Part shown: piece by piece, positions 45,568 through 53,781 of the stretch
How positions within the stretch are numbered: position 1 is the first letter of the stretch
Layout of the letters: the number at the start of each line of letters is the position of its first letter
Source of the DNA: Flavobacterium micromati
Lineage (GTDB): Bacteria > Bacteroidota > Bacteroidia > Flavobacteriales > Flavobacteriaceae
Length of the DNA: 64,000 bases
Assembly (NCBI RefSeq): GCF_900129585.1
Contig: NZ_FQWF01000003.1
Location: 1 to 64,000, forward strand
Direction: 5' to 3'
Position numbers and translations under genes: made by a program
Notes under the pieces: generated by a model
The model's database searches: none
What the model saw: only the letters and a program-made list of their open reading frames with translations
Told to the model about the DNA's origin: nothing

Positions 45568-47600
45568 AGAAATTATTATTTATACTGATCGCTTTTTTGG
45601 CTTTTGCCAATGTAAATTCCCAAATTTTAGATCCCGCAAAATGGACAAGCAAAATCGAAAAAAAATCAGAAACGAATTACGTTTTAGTATTTGATGCAGT
45701 TATTGAAAACGACTGGCATTTATATTCACAATTCACTCCAGACGGCGGTCCGTTACCTTTAGAAATTGCTTTCAAAAATCAAAAAGGGAACTTTAACTTA
45801 GTTGGAAAAGCCAAAGAAAGTAAAACCAGAACCGCCTTTAATGATGTATTTGAGGTCAATGAAACATTTTTTGAGAAGAAAGCCCAAATCCGACAAGAAA
45901 TTGTAATAACAAATCCTAAGCTTACGGAAATTAAAGTCGATTTCAATTATCAAGTTTGTAAAGAGGTTTGTATCAATGTTGAGAAAAATTTTACTTTCAA
46001 AGTACCAGCAATCACGGCCACTAGTGCAGTTACTAGCCCAACAATTGCTGATGTGATTCCCGTTGATGCGGCTTTGGTAGATACTGCTGTCGCAAATGTA
46101 AACGAAACTAAAGAAACAAAACCCACTCAAAAAGAAGTTGCTGTTGCTGATTCTAAACCTACAGAGCAAAGAGGGTTGTGGTCGATTTTCTTTATTGCAT
46201 TCCTTTCTGGATTTGCAGCATTGCTAACGCCTTGCGTATTTCCAATGATTCCTATGACCGTTAGTTTTTTTACAAAACAAAGTAAAACAAAAGCTAAAGG
46301 AATTAGCAATGCTATTATTTATGGCGTTTCGATCATATTTATTTATGTTGTTTTAGGACTTTTGGTGACTTGGATTTTTGGTGCTGATGCGCTGAATGCG
46401 TTGTCTACTAATGTTTGGTTCAATATTATTTTCTTTATTATTTTAGTGACTTTTGCAGCTTCGTTTTTAGGTGCTTTTGAAATCATGTTACCAAATTCGT
46501 GGGCCAATAAAGTAGATAGCCAAGCCGATAGAGGCGGAATAATTGGTATTTTATTTATGGCTTTAGCGTTGGCAATCGTATCATTTTCATGTACTGGACC
46601 TATCGTTGGAACACTTTTAGTAGAAGCCGCTTCTAAAGGAGGAATCGCGCCAGTTGTAGGTATGTTCGGATTTTCATTGGCATTAGCCTTACCTTTTATG
46701 TTGTTTGCCATGTTCCCAGGTTGGCTAAATTCATTGCCTAAATCAGGTGGATGGTTGAATACCGTTAAAGTAGTTTTAGGATTTTTAGAATTGGCTTTGG
46801 CATTCAAATTTTTATCAAATGCTGATCTGGTTTTACAATTGCATTTCTTAGAAAGAGAAGTTTTCTTGGCCATTTGGATTGCAATTTTTGGAACATTAGC
46901 ATTATACTTATTTGGAAAAATCACGCTACCACATGATAGTCCTATAACTCATATTTCTGTTGGTCGATTATTATTTGGATTAGTTGTTTTAGCGTTTACT
47001 ATATATTTAATTCCGGGACTTTGGGGAGCGCCATTAAAAGTAATTTCTGGTTTTCCGCCACCAATGACCTATAGCGAAAGTCCGTATGGAGTTGGGAATT
47101 CAAAAGGAGGTTCGAATGCAACAGCTCAAGTTTTACCAGCGGGTGCGCACTTAGGACCACATGATTTGATCGCTTTTAAAGATTATGATAAAGGTGTGGC
47201 TTATGCCAAATCTATAAATAAACCTATATTACTAGACTTCACAGGATATGCGTGTGTGAATTGTCGGAAAATGGAAGACTATGTTTGGTCAGATCCTGCT
47301 GTTTTAAAAATATTACAAGACGAAATTGTTTTAATTTCGTTGTATGTAGATGATAAAAAGGATTTGCCTAAAAATGAACAGTACATTTCTAAAGAAACAG
47401 GTAAGGAAATAATTAGCATCGGAAATAAATGGAGCGATTTCCAGATAACCAAATTCAAAGCTAATGCGCAACCGTATTACATTGTTTTAGATACTGACGG
47501 CACAATGTTGTCAAACAAACCTGAAAGTTACAACTCAAACATTAACGAATACAAAGCGTGGTTAAGAGAAGGAATTGATCGATTCAAAAAAGGAGAATAG
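45564..47600 (+). CDS. DsbD-like thiol:disulfide interchange protein
   Basis: It carries electrons from cytoplasmic thioredoxin across the inner membrane to periplasmic reductants. The 678-residue protein has a signal peptide (ending NVNSQ) and an N-terminal DsbD-alpha-like domain (about 25-160) with a C132/C136 pair spaced CKEVC. Eight or so membrane helices (about 205-500) carry the transport cysteines C224 (PCVFPMIP) and C343 (SCTGPIVG). A periplasmic thioredoxin-like domain (about 530-678) has C564-V-N-C567. All three redox pairs are present. It overlaps tilS by four bases. The name dsbD is used by domain order; cargo partners in this organism are unknown. Confidence 0.93.
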   Translation: MKKLLFILIAFLAFANVNSQILDPAKWTSKIEKKSETNYVLVFDAVIENDWHLYSQFTPDGGPLPLEIAFKNQKGNFNLVGKAKESKTRTAFNDVFEVNETFFEKKAQIRQEIVITNPKLTEIKVDFNYQVCKEVCINVEKNFTFKVPAITATSAVTSPTIADVIPVDAALVDTAVANVNETKETKPTQKEVAVADSKPTEQRGLWSIFFIAFLSGFAALLTPCVFPMIPMTVSFFTKQSKTKAKGISNAIIYGVSIIFIYVVLGLLVTWIFGADALNALSTNVWFNIIFFIILVTFAASFLGAFEIMLPNSWANKVDSQADRGGIIGILFMALALAIVSFSCTGPIVGTLLVEAASKGGIAPVVGMFGFSLALALPFMLFAMFPGWLNSLPKSGGWLNTVKVVLGFLELALAFKFLSNADLVLQLHFLEREVFLAIWIAIFGTLALYLFGKITLPHDSPITHISVGRLLFGLVVLAFTIYLIPGLWGAPLKVISGFPPPMTYSESPYGVGNSKGGSNATAQVLPAGAHLGPHDLIAFKDYDKGVAYAKSINKPILLDFTGYACVNCRKMEDYVWSDPAVLKILQDEIVLISLYVDDKKDLPKNEQYISKETGKEIISIGNKWSDFQITKFKANAQPYYIVLDTDGTMLSNKPESYNSNINEYKAWLREGIDRFKKGE

Positions 47601-47628
47601 CGATATCTACGTACGTTTTATGTTTTAC

Positions 47629-47686
47629 AAAAATTGCACTAATTTCCACAAATTTATTTGTGAAATTTAGTGCAATTTTCTTTTGA
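47629..47686 (+). terminator. Long imperfect hairpin after the DsbD-like gene
   Basis: A 13-bp stem AAAATTGCACTAA / TTAGTGCAATTTT is extended inward by about 11 more pairs with one bulged C, then T-rich sequence. It begins 28 bases after the stop. Confidence 0.6.
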
Positions 47687-47764
47687 GGTTGAAGTTATTA
47701 GCTATCGTGAAACTCTAATTAGATTAAAATAAAAGTTACAATAACTAAGTTATTCAACTGTGTA

Positions 47765-47824
47765 AAACCATTAAGTCCATTAAGTTTTGGCAATGCTTAA
47801 TTTTGCTTCATTTCTTAATGGTTT
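47765..47824. repeat. Inverted repeat AAACCATTAAG / CTTAATGGTTT
   Basis: 11-bp arms at 47765-47775 and 47814-47824 are separated by 38 bases. The right arm and its A-run tail (CTTAATGGTTTAAAAAA) recur exactly at 44100-44116 in the pabB-tilS spacer. Confidence 0.5.
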
Positions 47825-47889
47825 AAAAAAATGGTTTGGATTTTAAATTGATATATTACAAAAGCAATTACCTTTTCAAAAACTCCTGT

Positions 47890-48963
47890 TTACTCGATAG
47901 TCTTCTCAATATAATCTGAATTTAGAAGATACAAAGCACCCATATATCTTATTTTAAAAGCCACTAAATCTCCAATTTTATACGTTTTCTTCGAGTTCGA
48001 GATATCAATGACAAGCATGTCAGAACTGGCGTCAACAATGGTAATATCCGCGTCATCCGACTCGAGATATTGCGGTTGCATGTCTAGTAAACCAATGTCC
48101 AGTATAGCTCGTAGTGATGTAATTCCTAGATCGGTTACATCATTCATTGAAAACGAATTTCCAGCTACATTCTCGCCTAATTCGCCCGTTGGTGTATTTG
48201 GTTTTTCAGTAATTTCAATGATTTCAGCATATAATTTAAAAACATCATTATGCATTCCCTCAATTGTATCTCCAGTAAATAAATCTTTACCAAAAAAGAG
48301 TGCTTCACCTATTCTAAAATGATTTACAGCCATAGGGCGTGCGTTTTTCAGAATTAACGGAACCGCAACTGATGTACCACCGGAAACGAACGGAATACTA
48401 ATATTAAATTTCGCTTCAATTAATTGCTTGTACAAACTCAACTGAATCAGTTTGTCTTGCGTTGGCATAACACCACTCAGGCAGTTTAAATTAGTACCAA
48501 TACCTGAAATTTCTATGTTAGGCATTTTTAAAATAGTACCGTAAAAAGCAATTAATTCTTCGCCCATTACACCTTCACGAAGATCGCCCATTTCAATCAT
48601 AATGATGACTTTATGAATCTTGTTTTGTTTAACTGCCTCGTCTGATAATAACTGTATCGTATAAATTTCAGTATTAAAACTGATGTCTGCATATTTCACA
48701 ATACTTTCAATACTACGTTTTGCAGGAGGTTTTATGTAAACGGTTTGAATATCTGGATCCAGCGCTTTTACTTTTTTAAGATTACTCACTCTAGAATCGT
48801 GAATTTCCCGCACGCCTAAAGCAATAATTTCTTTGATATATATTTTATTGCCACAAAGCAATTTAGAAACTACTCCCCATTGAATGTTTCTGGACTTAAA
48901 TATGTTGTCTAGAAAAGCATAATTTTCTTCAAGTTTTTTTCTGTATAATTTTATAAAGGCCAT
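47890..48963 (-). CDS. Ornithine-racemase-like PLP (alanine racemase N-terminal family) protein
   Basis: The 357-residue fold-type III PLP protein belongs to the alanine racemase N-terminal superfamily and resembles ornithine racemase (Orr)/YhfX-type proteins. The Schiff-base lysine is K34 in GVVSKLLCGN. IMIEMGDLREG (about 121-131), GIGTNLNCLSG (about 155-165) and the phosphate-site segment SGGTSVAVP (about 195-203) are the family marks. A C-terminal beta domain follows (about 230-357). Its ATG overlaps the stop of the upstream alr-like gene (TAATG), and it is the last gene of a five-gene operon. Ornithine is only the best-known substrate of the family; the true one here is open. Confidence 0.82.
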   Translation of the reverse strand: MAFIKLYRKKLEENYAFLDNIFKSRNIQWGVVSKLLCGNKIYIKEIIALGVREIHDSRVSNLKKVKALDPDIQTVYIKPPAKRSIESIVKYADISFNTEIYTIQLLSDEAVKQNKIHKVIIMIEMGDLREGVMGEELIAFYGTILKMPNIEISGIGTNLNCLSGVMPTQDKLIQLSLYKQLIEAKFNISIPFVSGGTSVAVPLILKNARPMAVNHFRIGEALFFGKDLFTGDTIEGMHNDVFKLYAEIIEITEKPNTPTGELGENVAGNSFSMNDVTDLGITSLRAILDIGLLDMQPQYLESDDADITIVDASSDMLVIDISNSKKTYKIGDLVAFKIRYMGALYLLNSDYIEKTIE

Positions 48964-50114
48964 TATTCTATAATTTTTCGTGGAATTGCCGTAGAAATTC
49001 GCGTTAATAATTCGTAATTGAGTTGGTTACTAAAATCACTAAAAGAGGCAACAGTAACTGAGAGCTGATCTTGAGTTCCTATTAAAACAACTTCATCATG
49101 TTTCTTTGCCAAGTTAATATCAGTAACATCAACGGTCATCATATTCATATTTACGGATCCTATTACAACGCAACGTTGTCCGTGAATAAGAACCCGACCT
49201 TGATTGCTTAAAGACCTGCTATAGCCATGGCTGTAGCCAATGGGAACCGTTGCAATTGTCATCTTTCGCTTAGCCATAAAACTAGTTCCGTAACCTATAA
49301 AATCTCCTGTGTTTACATTTTTGATACTCATTATGCTACTTTTCCAACTAATAACACGTTGCAAAGGATCAATTTTGTTTTTTTTCGAATGTAAATAAGT
49401 TACAAAAACCGCTGGACTTGGCCATAAACCATATTGCATAATTCCGATACGAACTAAATCCATTCTGGTTTGTGAATACATTATTGATGCTGCAGAACAA
49501 GCGGAATGCCTTATTTCAGGCTTTAAATTATTTTTACAGAATTGCTGATAAATTTCCTCAAAATTGTGAATCTGTTTATCGACTCGATAATGATTTGATA
49601 TGCTTTCCGCGCCAGCGTAATGCGTGCAAAGTCCTTTAAAATTTATATAATTAGTCTCCTTTTTTATGGTAGAAATGACTCTGTTTATTTCATTTCTGTC
49701 AAAGCCTGTCCTATTCATTCCAGTCTCAACTTCAATATGTATGATGGCTTTCAAAGCTAATTTTTTAGCTGTTTTTACAGCTTCCTTTAAACGACTTTTA
49801 TCGAAAACAAAAAATTCTACATTGTTTTTAATAACCCATTCCATATCCTCATCTTGCACCAATCCCATCACTAATATTGTCGCTTGATCTTGCAGTGTTT
49901 TCTTAATTTCTTTTGCTTCTTGCACGTCAAAAACGGAGAAATGATTCACACCGCAATCAAAGGCCATACTAACAAATTCCACTACGCCATGTCCATAAGC
50001 ATTTCCTTTTACAACCGACGAAAAAGTTACTTTCTTACCAAAGATTTTCTTGATAAAATCAATATTATTTTGATACGCTGAGCGATTTAGCTCAATAATT
50101 GAATTAGTATGCAT
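48963..50114 (-). CDS. Alanine racemase-like protein with altered substrate site
   Basis: The 383-residue fold-type III PLP racemase has the Schiff-base lysine K36 (SSVVKGNAYGHG) and the catalytic tyrosine in FIGYGTSFMA. Two normally conserved spots differ: the GYADG-type motif reads GYSHGYSR, and the substrate-site motif usually CMDQ/CMDM reads NMNM (GSVNMNMMTVDVT). Flavobacteria generally make D-alanine with a MurF-Alr fusion, so a second, free-standing racemase may act on another amino acid. The start at 50114 is chosen because upstream codons lie inside the M20 gene; the two overlap by 11 bases. It is the fourth gene of the operon. Confidence 0.85.
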   Translation of the reverse strand: MHTNSIIELNRSAYQNNIDFIKKIFGKKVTFSSVVKGNAYGHGVVEFVSMAFDCGVNHFSVFDVQEAKEIKKTLQDQATILVMGLVQDEDMEWVIKNNVEFFVFDKSRLKEAVKTAKKLALKAIIHIEVETGMNRTGFDRNEINRVISTIKKETNYINFKGLCTHYAGAESISNHYRVDKQIHNFEEIYQQFCKNNLKPEIRHSACSAASIMYSQTRMDLVRIGIMQYGLWPSPAVFVTYLHSKKNKIDPLQRVISWKSSIMSIKNVNTGDFIGYGTSFMAKRKMTIATVPIGYSHGYSRSLSNQGRVLIHGQRCVVIGSVNMNMMTVDVTDINLAKKHDEVVLIGTQDQLSVTVASFSDFSNQLNYELLTRISTAIPRKIIE

Positions 50115-51246
50115 TTGTAATTTCTTTACTGATTTGGTAAAACATAGCGACGCCTGTTGCAATAATATCATCAGGAAAATCATAATCAGGATTATGCAAT
50201 GCGGGAGTATCTAATCCAGAACCCAATCCAAACATAGCACCAGGATAATTCTGTGTGAACAAGCCAAAATCTTCTCCCCAAGTAAATGGTTTTTCCTTCT
50301 CAAGCAGCTCGAAATGATTCATTTTTGCTACTTTTCTAACGATTTCTACTGCTTTGTCATTATTAGAATTGGCTTTAAAATTTTGAATCCAACTCGTTTC
50401 ACATTTCAAATTATGCTTACTAGCTGTTGACTGTGCTAAATTTTCTAAAGCAATTTCAATAGCTTGCATTTGTAAATTGCTATCACTTCGAACTGTGTAA
50501 TGAATTTCGCCCGCGCCTGCAGATACTCCGTAAGCTTTCGTGCCCATTTTGATATAAATAGGAGTGATCAAACAAAAGTTTTCTTGTGAAATATCAGCTT
50601 GAATAAGAGTATTGAATTCCGTTATGATTTCTGCTATCGCTAATGTGGGATTTTTTCCCTTTTCAGGTTCTCCCGCATGAGCCGTTTTACCTTCTAAATG
50701 TATAATTAGGCTATTAACAGCACATGTAAAAGTGTCATTTTTTACTACAATTTGATTTATCAAATATCCAGGTAAGTTATGAAGTGCAAAAACATAATCA
50801 GATTGTAAAACTTTAAAATTGGGGTCTGAGAAAACTTTTTCAGCGCCGGATCCATCTTCTTCTGCAGGTTGAAATAGCAAAATTACACTTCCTGTCTCAG
50901 GCTTATTTTTATACAATTCAGTTGCCAAACCGCATAATATAGTGGTATGTCCATCATGACCGCATTTATGAGAAACACCCTTATTTATAGATCTATGCTC
51001 AAATATATTGATTTCTTCGATAGGTAAAGCGTCAAGCTCACAACGAAACAATACCGTTTTTCCTGGATTTTTCCCTTTATAAATAGCGGCAAAACCGGTC
51101 GATCCTAAATCAGAAATCAGTTTATCTGGAGGATAATTTTTGAGAAAAGATTTTATGCGTTTTCCCGTTTCAATTTCGTTACCAGAAACTTCGGGATATT
51201 TATGTAGTTCTTTCCGCAATTCAATTAGCTTATTTAATTTTTCCAT
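50104..51246 (-). CDS. M20 family amidohydrolase / N-acyl-amino-acid deacylase
   Basis: This cytoplasmic dinuclear metallohydrolase removes acyl groups from N-acyl amino acids (hippurate hydrolase/aminoacylase type). The 380-residue protein has RKELHKYPEVSG (11-22), D72 in RCELDALP, the metal motif C95-G-H-D-G-H100, the general-base pair E129-E130 in PAEEDGSGA, and the dimerisation/lid domain with KTAHAGEP. The C-terminal LHNPDYDFPDD is also typical. It is complete. It lies six bases after the GNAT gene and overlaps the racemase gene downstream. In this context its substrate is likely an N-acetylated amino acid, possibly made by the GNAT neighbour or imported by the symporter. Confidence 0.88.
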   Translation of the reverse strand: MEKLNKLIELRKELHKYPEVSGNEIETGKRIKSFLKNYPPDKLISDLGSTGFAAIYKGKNPGKTVLFRCELDALPIEEINIFEHRSINKGVSHKCGHDGHTTILCGLATELYKNKPETGSVILLFQPAEEDGSGAEKVFSDPNFKVLQSDYVFALHNLPGYLINQIVVKNDTFTCAVNSLIIHLEGKTAHAGEPEKGKNPTLAIAEIITEFNTLIQADISQENFCLITPIYIKMGTKAYGVSAGAGEIHYTVRSDSNLQMQAIEIALENLAQSTASKHNLKCETSWIQNFKANSNNDKAVEIVRKVAKMNHFELLEKEKPFTWGEDFGLFTQNYPGAMFGLGSGLDTPALHNPDYDFPDDIIATGVAMFYQISKEITNAY

Positions 51247-51252
51247 GGAGGT

Positions 51253-51687
51253 CTATTTTATCAGACGCATTTCTAAGTATTTATTGGTAAAACCTAGTTT
51301 TTCATATAATTTCTTTGCCGGATTATCAGGTTCTACATGTAAAGCAATATTCCCCTCAGCAATAGAAATCGCTTTTTCCATCAATTGTTTTCCGTACCCT
51401 TTTCCACGATGGCTGCTATCCACGGCTATGTAAACTAAGATATTTTCAGGAATGAAGTCTTTCATACCAGTATTGTTTAGAATTACGACACCTACAATTT
51501 TTTGCTCGTCAATTCCGACTATAATATTTCCGCCTTTGGCCGGATTCATTACGTAATCCATACATTTTGTAATGTCGGCAACTGTATCACCGTATTGTTC
51601 TAAATGGGCATATAGAAAAAGAGCGAGAATTTGATTGGTGTATATTTTATCTTCTCCAGTGGTATCATTAATTTGTTTGAATTCCAT
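51253..51687 (-). CDS. GNAT family N-acetyltransferase
   Basis: The 144-residue protein shows the acetyl-CoA signature VDSSHRGKGYGKQLM with RGKGYG at 94-99. The beta-strand pair IVGVVILNN and ILVYIAVD precedes it, and ALHVEPDNPAKKLYEKLGF at the end completes the GNAT fold. The acceptor cannot be deduced from the sequence. It overlaps the symporter gene by 20 bases and is six bases from the M20 deacylase gene, an arrangement in which acetylation and deacetylation enzymes are made together. Amino acid or D-amino acid N-acetylation is a reasonable guess. Confidence 0.85.
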   Translation of the reverse strand: MEFKQINDTTGEDKIYTNQILALFLYAHLEQYGDTVADITKCMDYVMNPAKGGNIIVGIDEQKIVGVVILNNTGMKDFIPENILVYIAVDSSHRGKGYGKQLMEKAISIAEGNIALHVEPDNPAKKLYEKLGFTNKYLEMRLIK

Positions 51688-53140
51688 TTTGATTTTCTTT
51701 TTTGTTGTTGTAATAAAGAGATATTGTTACAAATAAAATTAGTGAAATGCTAATTCCATAAATGTTTGCATCCAGATTTTCAGGTAGTTCTATACCTAAA
51801 GGTAGCTTATTATCAGCAATAATGAGGATTATGGTGGTTGTGCCTCCGCAAAGCATACTCCAAAAGGCAGCAATGGGATGACTTTTTTTCCAAAATAAAG
51901 CTCCTATAACTGGAATAAATAATCCTGATACCATAAAAGCATAGGAGTAAAGCATCAATTCGAGTACGTTTTGCATTTGCGAAGCAAGTAGGATTGCAAA
52001 AAAACCAACTAATAGCGTCACGATTTGTGAAAGTTGAAGTTCCTTTTTATGACTTAGTTCTTTTTTAGAAAATTTGGATATGATATCAGTTACAATATTT
52101 CCAGATGCCGCCATTAGGCAACTATCGGCAGTGGAGAGAATTGCTGAGAAATAGGAGGAAAGCATTAATCCCATCAATCCAATAGGAAGAATAGTAGCTA
52201 ATAAAATAGGTAATCCCATCTCGCTGTCCATTGTAGCAGCATCAGTAATGCCATCAAACATTCCTTTAGTTGCGGCAACTTTTGCAAGCATTCCTAGAAT
52301 TACACCCATAAACGCCATTATAGGCCATTCGAAAACACCAGCAATTAGCCATGCTTTTTTGGCTTCTTTTTCGCCTTTACTGGCATAGATTCTTTGGTAT
52401 AATGTCATCCCAACAAACCATATAGGTATAATGGTTACTGACCAGTTTAATAATTGATACCATTTTACATTGGTTAACGATAAATACTCAGGCGCTAGAG
52501 TAGCTTTAATCGCATCGTAACCTCCCACTGCAGTGTATGCAATAGGAATTCCTATAAAAACTAGCCCGCAAATAAGTATTAGCCACTGTATTGTATCGGT
52601 GTAAATCACCGCTTTTAATCCGCCAATTGAGGTGTAAATTACCGCAATAAGTCCCATGACAATAAGAGCGGTTTGTAAGTCAAGTCCATCTATTGTTGCC
52701 GACGCTAATTTGGCTCCAGCCAAAACTTGAGAGCTAGTAAAACCTACATATCCAATAGCCGAAATGATCCCCGCAAGCAAAGCCACTTTAGCATTATAAA
52801 AGTGACCAAAGATCTGAGGAAAAGTAAAAAACTTGTATTTATGCCCAAGCGAGCTTACCTTAGGAATTAGAAAAACTGCACTTAACCACGCGCCCAGCAG
52901 CCCGGTAAATAACATCCAAGAACCAGAAATTCCCATCGTAAAACCAAGTCCGCCAAGTCCAATTGAAAATCCGCCTCCAACATCAGTAGCCACAACGGAT
53001 AGACCAATGTGCCAGCTACTCATATTTCTACCACTAACGTAAAAATCTTCAGCAGTTTTATTTTTGTTAAAAAAATATATGCCAACTCCAAGCATGGCTA
53101 ACATATATACAACAAAGATTACATAATCTATTATGTGCAT
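51668..53140 (-). CDS. Sodium:solute symporter family transporter
   Basis: A 490-residue inner-membrane protein of the SSS family with about 13 hydrophobic segments. Diagnostic pieces: AEDFYVSGRNMSSWHIGLSVVATDVGGG near residues 30-58 (quoted in part as DFYVSGRNM), GFTSSQVLAGAKL (about 127-139), IYTSIGGLKAVIYTD (about 165-180) and the sodium-site helix SAILSTADSCLMAASG (about 330-345). Substrates of this branch include amino acids, sugars and carboxylates. As first gene of an operon with acetyltransferase, deacylase and two racemases, an amino acid or N-acyl amino acid is likely. Confidence 0.9.
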   Translation of the reverse strand: MHIIDYVIFVVYMLAMLGVGIYFFNKNKTAEDFYVSGRNMSSWHIGLSVVATDVGGGFSIGLGGLGFTMGISGSWMLFTGLLGAWLSAVFLIPKVSSLGHKYKFFTFPQIFGHFYNAKVALLAGIISAIGYVGFTSSQVLAGAKLASATIDGLDLQTALIVMGLIAVIYTSIGGLKAVIYTDTIQWLILICGLVFIGIPIAYTAVGGYDAIKATLAPEYLSLTNVKWYQLLNWSVTIIPIWFVGMTLYQRIYASKGEKEAKKAWLIAGVFEWPIMAFMGVILGMLAKVAATKGMFDGITDAATMDSEMGLPILLATILPIGLMGLMLSSYFSAILSTADSCLMAASGNIVTDIISKFSKKELSHKKELQLSQIVTLLVGFFAILLASQMQNVLELMLYSYAFMVSGLFIPVIGALFWKKSHPIAAFWSMLCGGTTTIILIIADNKLPLGIELPENLDANIYGISISLILFVTISLYYNNKKENQNGIQTN

Positions 53141-53781
53141 TTTATTAATTTTCGATTATTTATTAGCCTGTAAATGGAATTTTTCCGAAGGCGAAGATGC
53201 AGAATGCTGCAAAAAAAGGGAGCTGTATTTAGAAAATTAATCTAAAATAAGAACTCTAAATTGTGGATTAAATGCTTGAAAAAAAAGCATAGATTAATCG
53301 TTGAATACAAAATGGTATTTTACAAAGGTAGGTTATAAATACACAAAAATGGTAGTAAAAACGATTTTTAGAATTGTTCCGCTAATAGTTGAAGGTATTT
53401 CTATCTTATAAATTTTAAAAATTATCAAGACTAATTATTTTTATTTAATTGATAATCAAGTATTATAGAATTTTATTTAGATGCTTTCTTATGTCGCGCG
53501 GTAGATTAGAGCTCTTTAATAATTGATGTGTTTTTGAATAAAGTAAAAACAAAAATACTTGTCATTTTTACAAATAACTTGAACATAATATTAATTATTT
53601 CTAAGCCTACGCGATCAGATTAAAATAATGATTAGTAGACAAACTAATTCTTGAAACGCTTTATTTGCTACTGAAATAAACTTTTAAAACGATCATTTAA
53701 TTCTTAAAAAAAATAAGAATTGTGGATATGATATTAAAGTAGATTTTTTACCTTTCAAATTATTTTTAACTCAAAAAATTT
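53141..53781. other. 641-bp divergent spacer
   Basis: No coding frame. It separates the minus-strand symporter operon from the plus-strand CocE-type gene and must carry both promoters; no clear -33/-7 pair was found by eye. Confidence 0.5.

Noticed and set aside
46343..46924. 193-codon minus-strand frame inside the DsbD-like gene
   Set aside because: Antisense shadow of the membrane region. Its Asn/Lys/Pro-rich composition mirrors hydrophobic codons, and the sense gene has all its redox motifs.
50115..50183. Longer N-terminus for the alanine racemase-like protein
   Set aside because: The extra 23 codons lie inside the M20 gene and would add a non-homologous hydrophobic stretch. ATG 50114 gives the normal Alr start.
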